The notes under the pieces were generated by a model that worked only from the letters and a program-made list of their open reading frames with translations, was not told where the DNA came from and did not search any database. The position numbers and the translations under genes are program-made. From NCBI GenBank assembly GCA_004335835.1, contig RWJK01001438.1, positions 1-64,000 on the forward strand: 64,000 nucleotides of DNA. The letters run 5' to 3'. This DNA is from Scenedesmus sp. ARA3. Lineage: Eukaryota; Chlorophyta; Chlorophyceae; Sphaeropleales; Scenedesmaceae. Below are positions 22,817 through 38,040 of the stretch, in pieces. Every line of letters starts with the position of its first letter. The first letter of the stretch is position 1.

Positions 22817-24434
22817 CTATCGCTGCTTTCCCGCAACAGCAGTGGGCGTCGCATACAAAGCCCCAGATCCAGTAGCTGCCCCAGAAGGAGTTGCACCCGG
22901 GCCAGCACTGTCCTTGAACAGTGGGCATGTGTCGAGCATGGTCTTGCAATCAGTGCTGCACCAACAGTCGCCCTCGCACTCGCACTTCTCTGCTACTGTT
23001 GCAAGCGCGTGCTGCACTGCATCTCCCAGCGGGCTGTTCGTGACATACTGCACAACATTGCTGTAGCTGGCACTTGTCATGTTGCCCTTTGCAGAAGGCA
23101 CAGAGCACGTTGCTGCAATCGCCTCCAGCAGCATATCCCCAATGTCCGATGTTGTCACACTTTCCTGCAAGGCTGCTACTGCTGCGCTGCATTTGTACTT
23201 GAAGTTAGCAGCAAAGGCGGCTGACAAAGCATCTCCTGCAGCCTCCGCCATTGACCGCTGCTTTATGTTTGCTGTTGTCATCGCACACGCAAATGCCTTG
23301 CCGGTGGCGTTCGCGTCAATCTCGATCTCGTTGTTGGCGTCAACCCATACTTTGACCAGGGCGTTGACCACATTTTTGAGTGAGTTCTCAACTGAATCCC
23401 CGTTGCACAGCTTGTGCGCAGCATTCGCAACTGCAGTTGTCAGCGCATACTTGCCAGACACCACATTTGCTGATGTGTCTGTAAAGGTATCGTCCGAGTA
23501 GTCACCTGTGCCAATGTTGGCGCAGCCGCAGTTGCTGCAGGAGCAAGCCTTGCCCATTGCGCTGCTAAACGTCTTCGCATACGCTGTTGCCAATGATTCA
23601 GACATCATTGCAGCCTGCGTGTAGGCCTGTCCTTCTCCATATGCACACGCTGTCGTGAGGGACTTTGCAACTGCCTGCGTCATCGACGTCACAAATGACT
23701 TGGATTTGACAAAAGTGACGACTGCTGCACAGGGTGTGATAGCTCCAGTAATCGCCTGGCCCACTGCTGCAGCCACAGCAGAAGCCGTTGACTGAGATAT
23801 GGCGCAGGAGTTGGCACACACCCTGGCGTTCTCTGATGCATTCAGCTTAACTGTAGTAGACACGTAGAGCTTAGCAATGGTGTTGGCGCATATTTCTGCC
23901 GCCAGGGAGACTGCTGATACGCCGTTGGCCTTACTGCAGGTTTGTGAGAAGGCGTCTGACACAGCATCTGCACACGTGTCTGCTGCTCCCTTCACTGCTT
24001 TGGCGTTGCTGTAAGTCCAGCTTGAAGCAAAGCCGCCTTTGGTGGCCTCAATCTGGCTGGAGGAGCAAGCCAACACAAAGCGCCATGCACCTGCATGTGA
24101 CAGCAAGCGCGGCAAGGTGCTGTTGGCAGAGCACTGTGACACTGAAACACAGAATTCAACATGCAACTGCCAATGCATTTGCTGCAACTGCTGCTGCTGC
24201 TGCTGATGTGGCTTGCTTGCCACGGCTTACTTCCACAGTTTGATGAGGTGTGCTGGGCAAGGGCTTGAGCAATGGCACCCAATTCGCAGCTGCAGATAAG
24301 CTGCTTTGCTAGTGCTGTCATATCAAACATGGGGTCAGGGTGCGTGTACAGTGAGCATGATTCGTCGCTGATGCTGCTTGTCAAAGGTGCTGTAAGCGCT
24401 TCCGCTGCTTCATGCAGATGCTGCCTGGTTCGTG

Positions 24435-24469
<35 letters not shown>

Positions 24470-24778
24470 GTGGTGGTGTTGCTGCTGCGTTGCTGTTGCT
24501 GCTGCAGCTCCCAGGAATAGAAACTAGAGCATTGGCTGTTCTTCAGATGTCTTACTTTTGTCTGCCTTGGTGGTTGAGTTTGTGTTGCCATCAGCATTCA
24601 GGTTGGGCATCACAAAGTTGGGCAGCTTGAACGGGTTGCTGCCGGCTCCAAGCTTTGACACGAGCTGAAGCACAGCCTGCGTTTCCGGACTGAACTGAGC
24701 ATGGCTGCTGCACGAAAGGGCTAGCAGCAGACACGCCAGCAGTATCGCGCCACTGGCGGTACACGGTCCTGCGCGCAT
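22817..24778 (-). CDS. Secreted Ala/Cys-rich protein of unknown function
   Basis: Exon 1, 24778-24556, starts with a clear signal peptide (MRAGPCTASGAILLACLLLA...SSHAQ). A second exon ends at 24231 (DESCSLYTHPDPMFDMTALA...HTSSNCG), and the last exon is 24141-22817, beginning in the matching phase. The mature protein is rich in Ala, Ser, Thr, Asn and regularly spaced Cys, with recurring units of the style ADTCADAVSDAFSQTC, AEICANTIAKLY, ARVCANSCAISQS and a final Cys-dense segment CECEGDCWCSTDC. The spacing suggests repeated disulfide-bonded helical modules. No enzyme motif is visible; a role in the cell wall or surface is inferred only from secretion. I could not find a phase-correct acceptor between 24555 and 24420, so a small exon may be missing there. 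Confidence 0.75.
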
Positions 24779-25200
24779 ACTGCTTCGCGTGCATCAGACT
24801 AACTCATCGTGCCAAGAAGATTCAATTAGATGAATGCTCGTCGGAGACTCACTCGGCTATGATGCAGCCAATGAGCTGCAATGAGGGCCAGCTATCCCCG
24901 CGTGAGCTCTGGTTACTTTCCGCGCCGAAAGAGTGGTGGCACAAAACACAGCCGCTTGCCATGCAGCTAAACTTGCTTAACGCATTGACGAATCTAAACA
25001 TGTTCTGCAGCTTTGCCACGCGCAAGCATCCAGGGTTGCCGTAAAAAGGCTGACCACGCAGCAGTGCAGCCCTTGTGCTGTTGGGCATATGCCATATGGA
25101 GCCAATGTGCATGCAGACAATCGGCACGCTCAATGTGCTATAGGGGTGCCATCTAGTTGAATACAAGTTGTTGGATATTTTAAGTAATTTACGTGTCTGG
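24779..25200. other. Short intergenic region between two secreted-protein genes
   Basis: About 420 bp separating the signal-peptide exon at 24778 from the stop at 25201 of the next gene upstream, both on the minus strand. It must carry the terminator of one and the promoter of the other. No individual element is convincing. Confidence 0.5.
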
Positions 25201-27632
<2,432 letters not shown>

Positions 27633-29697
27633 AATGTTCAATGCCGTTGAAGCTTCCTGGGGCTCTCGATTCAACATCTAACACTTTCAGACAGCATAAT
27701 TATATGCATCATCATTCGCTGTGTTCACTTTCATCTGGACGCTCTGGTGGCCCTCCTTCCCGAGCTTTGTGTACTGCTCGACTAAACTGCTGGTTCGGCG
27801 CTCATTTCTATAGCTTAACGTGTTGCTGGATAATCTTACACTTCGATCCTCTTGAAACGGTGGTGTACCACCCCCAGATTATACCCACTCACCACCCTCA
27901 ATGCCCACTGGCCCTGCAGGCTCGTCGATGATTGCTAGCCCGCACGCCCATGGTTGCTGTCACACCACGTTCGCAGCGCCCCTGATCTTTCAGGAGCTTA
28001 ATCACGTCCATTGCATTGCCATTGGCTTTGCTTGAGTGCGTGAACACGTGGTTACCTCCTGCAGGAACTTGCTGCTCTCATGCATGCTGCCAAGCACCAA
28101 AGTGTGAACGTTCCATGCGCTGCTGCTCGACTTCAAGCCGTCGCCAGAAACAACCATAGGCAGGCAACACGTCTCAAGCAGAGCTCATTCACCTGGACTC
28201 GCCATCAGACTGTCATACAAATCATTGCACAAAAGGAACGCCCCATACGCGTGGCTTGCCCCTGCATGCTGTTGCGCATCACGCATAAGCCACAGCCTGC
28301 CCGATGACATGCACAAAGGGACTGGCAACCGGGTCAAGCTTTACTGCGGCAGCAATGAGCAACCACGGCCCACGTGGCGGCCTGAAACTAGTAGCAGGCT
28401 GCACGTCTTGCCAGCCCATGAGCGGAACAACAACGGCTGACCAACTCGATCACTTCATGACCACCGCAATTCCTGGCATGCCAGCACTCCTGACCGCAAT
28501 ATCACACATCAGGTGACACACACTCCGCACACATCCCGATGATTTGCAGAGCACCAGTGATCAACTTGATCACAAGAAAAGATGCGCTGGTACTTACACT
28601 GTGCACAATGCAGCGCTGGGCACCGAACACCAAACACTGCAAGCAGCAAGCAGCACAGATGCCTGCGTCATTCTGCCAAAACAGCAACAACAATGACGAG
28701 CTGTCGCAGCAAGCCTGCAGCAACAGCCAGTATAAGCCTGCCAGCAGCAAACATGCGCTTGCTGTAGACACCGCGCACAACAGCAGCAAACATGCGCCTG
28801 CCGCGCTCACACATCAGCTGCATGCAATTACACATGCCACACATCGGCATATACATGCCAAAAGAGGCAACACAGGCCTGGCTGCTGAGATCCCTGCCAG
28901 CAGCAGTGGCCATCAGCACTCAGTTCACCCTGTTGCTAGCTCCAAATAACGCACCCAAAAACCTGCTGCTGGATAGCACACCCATTCCACACTCCTGTCT
29001 ACAGCCAGCTACAGCAGCTGCTGCAACCTGCCACAGCTGCTGCTTGTGCTGGCATGCCATGCTTGAACACATTGCGGGCTGCAAATACAATACGCCAGAT
29101 GACAACAACAGACATACAGCCGGCCTTGAAACAGGAGGAGTGCCGCATTGCCACTAGCACTGCTTGCACAGGCCTTAGCAGCAGCAGCAGCAGCAGGAGC
29201 ATCTACATTCATTGATTCAGCATCTGCTGCACTGCTGGGTCAGCAGTCTTTGCTGCTGTTGCTGTCAAACAACTGCTTATGTCTTGCCAAGCTATGGAGG
29301 CTGCTGTGGCTGTAGCATCGCTGTATGCTGGCCACTTGGTACTGCACACACGTGATGCCACTGCACACTGCAGCAGCAGTTGCAGCAGCATCTGCTGCTA
29401 ACAGGGAGCAACCTCCACTGCAGCTCAGCAGCAGCTGCTGCTGCTGCTGCTGCTGAACTAAACCTTATAGCGTCAGTGGTGGTGGTGCTGCTGCGCCTGC
29501 TGCGCCTCGGGCCCCAGCAGCAGGTTCTCATCTGCACCTGAGGTTCAGCACCTGCTGCTGCTGTTTAACTCAACCCTAAAACCTAAAACTCAGTGGTGGT
29601 GTCCCTGCTGCGCCTCAGGCCCCAGCAACAGGTCCTCATCTGCACCTGAGGTTCAGCAGCCCTCAAACAAAACCCTGAACCCTAACGACCTAAAGCC
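27633..29697. other. Intergenic region, no gene recognised
   Basis: Two kilobases between the signal-peptide exon at 27632 and the mitoferrin stop at 29698. Open frames are short and without motifs. The right part (29474-29660) holds two copies of the mitoferrin 3' end, described separately. Confidence 0.45.
29474..29660 (-). repeat. Two downstream copies of the mitoferrin gene end
   Basis: The segment covering the last codons and stop of mitoferrin (from 29698 upward) recurs at about 29474-29550 and 29591-29660. Each keeps the CAGTGGTGGTG block and the GGCCCCAGCA block but is not preceded by the rest of the exon. Confidence 0.75.
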
Positions 29698-32600
29698 TCA
29701 GTGGTGGTGGTGCCCCTGTGCCTCAGGCCCCAGCAGCAGGTCCTTCATTGTTTCGTAAGTGCCCCAGGACACTGCTGCTGCGGGCGCGTTGAACAGCACG
29801 CGCGGCTTCATGCCCCTCCAGATAGTGGCCATGCCCTCTTCCTGGACGATGCGCCGCAGCACCGGCAGCTGCAGGAGCACATGGTACAATACATTGATTT
29901 AGTATGAAGCAGTAGGAAAGGGCATGTGCTCAGTGGCGACAGAGCCATGCCCTCTTCCTGCATGATGCGGCGCAGCACCGGCAGCTGCAGCAGCACAACA
30001 GACATGGCAAACAGGATGTATTTGCAGTGGCAGCAGCAAGAAAACGTATGATGCAGCACAGGTGATGCGCCACATCTGCGCATAACAGCAGACAGAAAGG
30101 ACAGGCTAGGAGGCAGCTGCGGCGGCGGCAACGCCAAAAAGCAGGGGAACATGACGCACAATATGACTGCAGCCAGCCGTCGCAGCACTGGCAACTGCAT
30201 GATGTGTAAGTACAACCACCAGCGCACCGCACAGCACGCGCACCAACAGCTTCCAGCTGCTTTCATGCTGCTGTCCCTGCTGCTGCTGCTGCCGCCGCTG
30301 CTGACCCTGCTGCTGCTGCGTTGCTCACCACCGCTGTGGTGCCGTATCGTTTGCTGGAGTGCACGCCCTCTGTCTGCAGCCGCGTCTTGACCACGTCCAG
30401 CGGCGTGGTCACTGCCGCTGCAGCGCCGCCCGCCAGACCGCCTGTCGTGCACAGCGCGGTGCAGCAGCAGCAAGGAGGCAGTCAGGCAGCCAATCGGTCA
30501 GGATACATGACGCAAGTGCTGTTGGCTGCAGCAGCGCACAGCCAGACTCGATAATCATAAAGAGTAATCCATGCGAGAGTCAGGTGCGCATCTGAGATAA
30601 AGCCGCCGCCGCTGCGCCAAGGGGCGCGACAAGCTGCGCAGGACACACAATGCACGGAGCATGCAGCAGAGCAGCACGCCGCACCTGCCACCAGCTGCAC
30701 GCTCAGCCGCTCCTCTGCCTCCTCAATGTCACAAAAAAAGACACCAGTCGGCAAGGTGCACCAGGCAACCCAAATACACGACAGGTCACGATCAGAGCCG
30801 CCCTGCCACCAGCTGCACGCTCAGCCGCCCCTCTGCTCCATTGTCGCGGCCAGACAACGTTAAATGCGAGTGCAGCACTGCAACCCATCACAGATCAACA
30901 GATCAACAACAAACCGCAACCCACCTGCCACCAGCTGCACGCTCAGCCGCTCCTCTGCCTCCTCATTGTCTACGTGCAGCAGCCACTTCTTGGCTGCCTC
31001 ATACACGGAGAAGTGCATGGCCGTAAAGGGCACGTTCATCAGCACCGTGGTCCTGCGGATGTAACATATAACATAACATATGACAATGTTTGAACTGCGG
31101 AAGATGACAGACACAGATATGCAAGACCGCGCCAGGCACGCTGTCACCGACTGATAGTAGAAGGGTGTTATGTCGAGGCAGCTGTACAAAGCCGCTAGGA
31201 AGTGCGAGCAGCAGCTCAAGCGGATGCTGTAACTACCCTGTTCCCTGCTGCTGACGTGTAGCACTGGCGGCAGCTCTCACAGCTACAACAACCTTGATCG
31301 CTGCATGGACTCACCTGTACGACTTGTAGAGCGCGCCCACGCCCTCGTGCTGCAGTATTTGCCGCGTGCAGTCTGCCAGACCCTTGTACGGGCTGTGGGC
31401 CACCTGCAGCCGCTGCTTCACCACATCAACAGGCGTCATGAAGCCGTCATTAACAATGGTGGCGATGGCGCCTGCTGCTGCTGTGGGCAGCCATTGGTAG
31501 CCGGCCCGGTTGCCGCCCAGCAGCTGCTTGGCCTGCTCGTAGGTTGCAAAGTACATCGCGTGCGCCGGCCTGCAAGCAGCACGTGCAGCACACACACAAA
31601 AGGCATTATGACAGCATGCCAGCAGCTGCTGGGCCTGCTCATAGGTTGCAAAGTACATCGCGTGAGTTGGCCTGCAACGAGTCGCAGCAGGCAGCACATG
31701 TGCTCCACATAGGGCTTTGCAACATGCATGCGTGAGGAAGGAGAGCTCATGGCCTGCACCGCTGCCATTACGAGCCTGCAGCGTCCTCCTGCACCAGCCG
31801 CTGCTACTGCTGCTGACAGCACCGTGAGCACCGCGAGCCTGGTAACACTGTTACCAACGCTATCATCAGCACCCGTTGGTGTGCTGCGCGCTGTAACTAG
31901 CCGCGAGCCTGGTAACATGTTACTAACGCTGTCATGCCCATTGGTGTGCTGCTGACTCACCCTGCGCCCCAGGCCACTGCTCCTACACCTCTGTACAGCC
32001 CGGCCACGCCCTCTCGCCGCACGACAGCTCGCAGCGCCCGCACCACAGAGCCGTGCAACTGCAAAAGCACGACATCAAAACGACATTGAGATAAGCATGT
32101 TGGTAACACCAGAGCGGCAGCAGAGCTCCGCTTACTTGCGGTGGGAGCCGGCTGCAGCGCTGTCTGCTGCTGGTGATTTTGCCTGTGGCGGCAACTGATG
32201 GCACACCACGCACCAGCTACCACAGCAGCAGCAGCTGCTGTGCAAGCTGCTGTGCAGGCTTAGATGCTGCCGACCTCCCCGCCCAACCATCGCATGGCAG
32301 TTGCCAAGCCTTGCATGCCAGCAGCTTGACTGCAGCAACCACCAAAAGCCATCAAACATATGCTTCCAACAAGCTCAGCTGCAGATATTTTGTATTGCCG
32401 CTGCTGGCGGGCCCTTGCAGGAAAGCGCTTGCAAGAAAGCACTTGCAGGAAAGCGCTTGCAGGACAGCACTTGCAGGAAAGTGCTTGCAGGAAAGACCTA
32501 GTTGCGTCACTCACCCGCTGGCCTGGATGGCTGAGTGCCTGCATGCGCGTCTTTATGGTGTCCACTGGATACATGGCTGTGTGCTCTGTGATGCCAGCAG

Positions 32601-33087
32601 CAGCGCCAGCCAGCATGTGCTGCAGGCAGCAGTACAGGTACACTCTGCCTTTTCAATGCACAGGCAAGCAGTTGCGCTGAGGTAGGACAGGAAAGAGGAA
32701 TTGGCTTGCAGCCTGAGCCCGTGTTAAGGGAGGTAACATAGCCTGCCTGGTGTAGCTCTGAGGCAGCTTGCAACAAGGATATGCACTGCAGGTACCAGTA
32801 TGCTGACAAGCAGTTTTTGAGAGTAGAGGGGTCAGCTGCTGCGTGTGTTGTCTCACAGCAACAAAGGTGCGCCCGTCTGAAATAGTTGAGGATGACGCCT
32901 CTGGGGTTTGCAGGTTGTCAGCTGTCCTGCGAAGCTGAGCGTGCTGGTCCATGTTGACTGGATGAAACGTTCTATGCTCTATACCCAGAGTCGCGTGGAT
33001 GCCGCTGCTTGCGGCCTCCACGCAACTTGCTGCTGCTACTGCTGAAGGCACTGCTACGTGGTCTGCGGTGTTGTGTTCAGGCGCCAT
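29698..33087 (-). CDS. MFRN: Mitoferrin, mitochondrial iron carrier (SLC25 family)
   Basis: Seven phase-compatible exons: 33087-32857, 32619-32515, 32058-31961, 31569-31315, 31052-30925, 30441-30329 and 29868-29698 (1101 nt, 366 residues). Three carrier repeats are visible, each with the PxDxxK signature: [24 protein letters not shown] and [12 protein letters not shown]. The stretches [30 protein letters not shown] and [15 protein letters not shown] follow mitoferrin/MRS3/4 rather than other carriers. It would import iron across the inner mitochondrial membrane for heme and Fe-S synthesis. Residues 1-77 are an extra N-terminal extension. Four exon edges have truncated tandem copies in the adjacent introns. 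It diverges from the zinc-finger gene at 33517. Confidence 0.92.
29938..30193 (-). repeat. Two truncated copies of the start of mitoferrin exon 7
   Basis: The first bases of the exon at 29868 ([14 protein letters not shown]) recur with acceptor CAG at exon start 29984 ([14 protein letters not shown]) and, more diverged, at 30193 (LPVLRR). Both lie in the intron upstream of the true exon. Confidence 0.85.
30685..30838 (-). repeat. Two truncated copies of the end of mitoferrin exon 5
   Basis: The last ~40 nt of the exon ending at 30925 ([14 protein letters not shown]) recur at 30685-30727 with a GTGCGG donor, and at 30804-30836 with the donor GT mutated. Both are downstream in the intron. Confidence 0.85.
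31614..31671 (-). repeat. Truncated copy of the start of mitoferrin exon 4
   Basis: The acceptor and first ~58 nt of the exon at 31569 ([17 protein letters not shown]) recur with exon start 31671 ([17 protein letters not shown]). The copy sits upstream of the full exon in the intron. Confidence 0.85.
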
Positions 33088-33516
33088 GCTGGTGCACCAT
33101 GCTGCTTAAACAAGGTAATGGTGATGTCCTGCAAGTATCACAAGTGATCAGCACAAACGTGTACGGTAGTAGAAGAAGCGCCCGCCCGGGGGTGATCTAT
33201 CTGCACAGGGCCGTCGGCAGCTGATCGTTTCGGACTGCTGTAAAAGACATCAGCTGTGTACACGTGTTGCTCCTTGTGCTTACTGCTCAAAGTCCATTCG
33301 AACGGCAACTGAACAGACGAAACATGCCATAATCACAGCTGATCTCGGTACGGTCCCCCACACTGTCCATCATTACCTTGAACGTTTGATTTCTCTTTTT
33401 ATCGATTGAGAGGACTGTCGAGCTGCTGTTCTTACTCAGCAGCAGTCTGCTGCAGTCGAAAAGAAGCCTGATTCTGCATTGGCAAGCAAGCCCGTTTCTT
33501 GCACCCGCCATCGGCA
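33088..33516. promoter_or_regulatory. Head-to-head shared promoter region
   Basis: 430 bp between the divergent start codons of mitoferrin (33087, minus) and the ZC3HC1/NIPA-like gene (33517, plus). It must contain both 5' UTRs and core promoters. No TATA box or other defined element stands out. Confidence 0.6.
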
Positions 33517-36227
33517 ATGTCTGAGGCCTACAACAGGGCCAAGCAGCTGCTGGATCAGCTCGTGTATGCACCCCCAGGCGCCAATGGCACTGCAGAATCA
33601 GCCCAGCAGCAGGCGCCAATCATCCCATTAGAGCAGCAGGCATTGTTCAGCAGGCTGCAGTCGTTTTCCGTTACGACCTGGTTCGGAAAGCCTCCTGGGC
33701 TGTCTGCTGTAGAGTGTGCAGTCAAGGGCTGGCGCAACACAGGGCCTGATGTGCTGACATGTGACTCTTGCGGCTGCAAGGTACGCTTGATTGTTTTTGC
33801 CCAACATTACCAAGTCATATCTGATGTCGCCTCATCCGTTTTACTCTATTGTGCATAGCTGCTGGAGTGTGCGGGCATGATCCGTGCAGCACTGCAGCTT
33901 GCCTGATGCCTGTTGTCTGTGGTCTCTAGCCTGATACAGCTGAGCGTGCAGCGGTAAATCATCAACACTACACTCACCAAAGACTTTGCTGCACTCTGGC
34001 AGGGCAGATGCAACTGTTATACATTGTTCAGCAAGGGCTGCAATCGCGGCGTTGCACAATCAACTGTGCCAGCATTGCGTAACCGCTTGCACACCGTTGC
34101 CGCCTTTTTCTGCAGGTGTGGGTGAAGCTGCCGGCAAACCCGCTCACAAATAGCGGCGCAGGCATTGTGCGTGACTTCATACAGCAGCTTACGCAGGGCC
34201 ATGACCCCTGCTGCCCTCACCGCAGCAGCAGCAGCAGCAGCAGCCTTGTTAGTACTCCGGGTCCCACCTCAGCTGCTGCTGCTCCTGCTGCTGCAAGCCA
34301 GTTGCGGTTCCCCATCTTGCCCAGCAGCCGGCTTGCAGGAAGTTACGCCAGCCGCTTGCAGGAACTGCAGCGGCTGCAGCAGCTGCCGGCAGTGCCGCAG
34401 GCAGCGCTGTCACAGCTTGCAGGAATAGCAGTGCAGCAGCTGCAGGATGCGTCACTGCTGCAGGCACTGGCTGCACAGATGCACATGCCACTTGAGGCAA
34501 TGCAGCAAGCAGCAGCAGCAGCAGCAGCAGGTTGTGCTGCGGGCCGCAGCAGCAGCAGCAGCGGTGTGCTGCTAAGTAGGCAGCAGGCAGCGGTGCTGCT
34601 AGCGCTGTGCGGGTGGAGAGTGCAGCAGCTGCTGCCACAGCATTCGGCCACCAGCAACGCCGCCGCTACTGGCAGCGCATTTGGAGTGTCGCACTTGCTG
34701 CCGAGCCGCCGCCACAGTGCTGGAAGCAGCTCAGCAGCAGCAGGATCTGGCGCTGGTGCCGTGTCAGCTGATGGCAGCAGCAGCAGCAGCATCAGTAGTG
34801 CGCATGCAGTGCTAGACTGTGAGCTGTGTGGCAGCCGTGTTGGGCTGTGGCAGTTTTGCTGCTCCGGGCCCTTTTATGCTGCCCAGCTTGCTTCCAAGGC
34901 AGCTGCACTGGTGAGTGCTGCAGAGGCAGCAGCAGTGAGACAAGTGGAGCCAATTGCAGCAGCAGATGCAGCAGGTGTAGCGCAGGGAGGTGAGGCAGAC
35001 ATGCCAGCAGCAGCAGCAGCTGAAGTAGCAGGGCGGCCGCTTGCAGCAGCTGGGGCTGGCAGCCCAGGGGCAAGTTTGTCACATCCTGCAGCAGCTGACA
35101 TGGAAACCGACCATCAGCAGCAGCAGCAGCAAGGTTTGGATGCAGCAGCAGCAGCAGCAGCAGGGGCAGCACCTGATGCTGTTGTGAGCAGCCTGTTCCA
35201 CACCATTGCCGGAGGGTCCCTCCTGGCACCTGCTGCTGCAGGGCCATTCGGCCGCGCCAGTGCAGGCAGCGGCGGCGGCAGCTTTGGGCCGGGTGTTAGC
35301 GGCCAGGGCTTAGGGTTGAGGTTCAGCAGGCAGGGTTCTGGCGGCAGCGGCATGCTGCTAAGCCCTAGCAGGGCCAGCCCCGGGGTTGCTCTTGTCCCGG
35401 CAGCAGCAGCAATGGGTGGCGCAGGGCCGTTTGGGTCGCCGCCTGTGCCTGCATTTGGCAGCGCTGCTGCTGCTGCCGCTGCGCGTGCCAGCGCAGATCG
35501 GCAGGACGGTGCTGATGGTGCTGCTGGCAGCAGCAGCCTGTTTTGCATGGCGGGTTCTGCTGCTGCTGCCAGTGTGTTTGAAGGCGCGGCGGGGCCTCCA
35601 GCGGCAGCAGCAGCAGCAGCAGCGCAGGCTGGCTCTCCTGCACCTGTTTTTGGCCTGGGGGCACTGAAGGATGAGGAGCAGCGCACCAAGCGGCGCAGAT
35701 CATCCAGCGCTGCTGCCGCTGCTGCTGTTGTGTCTTCGCCGTCGCCGGCACCAGCTGCTGCTGACGCATCAGGCACAGGTGCAAATGTAGGCGACCCAAA
35801 TGCACATCAAGCAAAGGAGAATGCAGCAGCAGCAGCAGCATCTGGTGGTGCGCTGAGTTTCATGAGGCAGCCTAGCCTGCTTGCAGCAGCAGCAGCAGCA
35901 TCACACGATGCTGGCCCTAGCCGCTGCTTCAACCCTGTCTCCCAGCACAGGGTGTGGTGCCCCTGGGTGCACTTGTCAGCAGCAAAGGCAGCAGCACCAA
36001 ACAGCGCAGCAGCAGCAGCAGCTGCGCTGGCGCTAGGTTGGTCCAGCACACTGCTTGCATTGCAGGAGCAATTGGAGGAGCAGCAGCTGGCGGCTGCAGG
36101 CAGGCAGGGGCAACAGGAGGCTGCTGCTGCTGCTGGGCAGCTAGGGAGTGTGCCGCGGCCGGGGCAGTTTGACAGCACTGCTGCAGTGCTGGCTAGGGCC
36201 AGGCAGGTTGTGGATGCTTTGGAGTAG
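33517..36227 (+). CDS. ZC3HC1/NIPA-like C3HC zinc-finger protein
   Basis: Two exons, 33517-33780 and 34116-36227 (phase 0, GT-AG), giving 791 residues. The N-terminal C3HC finger is spread over the junction: LFSRLQSFSVTTWFGKPPGL, CAVKGWRN, LTCDSCGCK then VWVKLP and a GHDPCCPH segment. The second finger of the family is also present: LDCELCGSRVGLWQF, then FNPVSQHRVWCPWV and a GWSSTLLALQEQ helix. ZC3HC1/NIPA proteins sit at the nuclear basket and were also described as SCF-type ubiquitin-ligase components. Between the fingers and toward the C-terminus there are long Ala-, Ser- and Gln-rich insertions from CAG/GCA repeats, making it considerably longer than animal members. The gene runs divergently from mitoferrin. 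The intron 33781-34115 has normal splice sites. Confidence 0.88.
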
Positions 36228-38040
36228 GTGGTTGTCCCAGGCGGTGGTGTCAGCAGCTGGGGTTCTGTGTTTGTGAGGCTACCGAGGTTTCATGTGGTGG
36301 GGCTTCGGGGATGTTTTGGAGCAGGTAGTGCTCTGATTCGGTGGTTGCCCAATGAGCCTGTGATTGGCTTGAAAACCGGCTGTGTTTCCGTCGCTCAGCA
36401 TGAAAACGTGGCCCCAGGCGGTAGTTTAAGCAATGCTTGCAGGATGTTTTGTGTGGTGAGGCTTCCTGATGTGTGCCCACAGCTGACGTGGTGCTGCGGC
36501 TGTATGGTGTCTGCTTCTCTGGCTGTTGTCAAGCAAATGTGCTACGTATGTGCTGGCATGGCTGCAGCGCACTGCAGCCACCACTGGTGTACAGGACGAA
36601 TCTATAACGCTCCAGGATCCCGAAGGACCCGATCCCGAAGGGGTGTGCAGTGATTGGCAGTCTGATCTGCAGCAGCCCTCGTCCTTGGCATCACTGCATT
36701 GTGTAAGTACAGGTGCTGCTGGCTGCACTTCCAGTGTCCGAGTACAGCGCACTGAGCCTCAGCCATGGTGCCTTTGGGGGGGGCCTTCTAGATAGGTGAG
36801 TGAGCAATATGTTGCATGCGGCTATTGCAGATTGTATTGTCTTCCCTGCGATTCTTTATACAGTTTGTGGTGTGCTGCTGTCATCAGCATAGCGTGCGGC
36901 GGCATGCAACTTGCCTTTGACACTGCTCCCAGTGACAGTGTCTGTCTTGCCAGGTCTGGGTGCTCAATCAAAGTTTGCATGATACGCAGCAACGCAAGGA
37001 AGGCGCACTCACACAGCCTAGGGTATCAGCTTGCTGACTGGGCCGACAAATTTAATTCAAAGTTTGCGCAGCTTGTGTGTACTGTACCCCCATGCATGCA
37101 GGCAGTAGATCGCGGTGAAAACTCAGGTATCACACGACATTCCAGCAGCGATTGATTCAAATCAAGGTGAAACTTGTACACAAACATGTCGTTGAACCGC
37201 ATTGGTCCCATGCAGGAATCAACAAATTGCATAAAAGGGACGTCAACTTTACGATGATGACGATTGTTGTCTCCTCTTGCCAGTACATTGGCATTCACTT
37301 CACACCTCAAATATTATTCATTGAATCAGGAAGCGTTGCAGGTGATTGGCGAGGATTGACGGACCTCTCAGGAAGATCTGAACTTTCCAGTAATGATTGT
37401 GGAACGCACGCGCGGCATTTGTATCCATTTTGTTATAGTTGAAAAACTGTGGCTTAAAAAATTCGCTCTTGGCCTTGCCGCTCTCCATTAGCAAAACCTG
37501 CTCCAGCTTTGACGGTACCATAGGCTCAAGACTGCTGAGGTACGCACTGGGCACAGCTTTTTGTATTTCTTATTACCTCTACGTATTCAGATGATCAAAC
37601 AGTACGTATTGATCAACCACAGCCACATTGCTCATCAAAGTTGCTGCTCAGTGAAGGCTGCACGCAGCAGATGAAGGCTTGAGGTTATCGTACCCCTTTT
37701 GCGTTCACTCCGCAGTCTTTCGACTGCTGGGCTTCGGCCGCTGCTGCTTGAGGTGCGCAGTCCTTTTGGTGAGTGAAGGGTGCTGGTGTTCGTGCTCCCT
37801 GTTGAGACATGTGGCAGCGCAAATTGCTTGATTCAGTACAAAGATGCCGCCCTAAGCGCTGAGTCAGACTCTGCACACGCGCGAACAAGCACCTCCGCCT
37901 GAGTCCTCCCAGCAGCGTAGCGGGGACCATCCGTCCGTGTACAGCCATGCACGATCTTCGCTGCTGCTGCTGCAAACCATTCGCGCTGCTTCACAGCCCG
38001 GAATTTCTTCCCGTCATGGGCTGGCTAGAAGCTGCCCTGC
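36228..38040. other. Intergenic region with a dispersed repeat
   Basis: It contains the 3' UTR of the zinc-finger gene (TGTAA at 36702-36706 is a candidate poly(A) signal) and one member (36812-36858) of a dispersed 48-bp repeat. Two minus-strand frames, near 37026-37310 and 37318-37554, have non-repetitive AT-richer composition but no recognisable domain; they could be eroded transposon or gene fragments. Confidence 0.4.

Noticed and set aside
30804..30836. Copy of mitoferrin exon 5 end as the true donor
   Set aside because: Donor GT is absent and the copy is not continuous with the rest of the exon.
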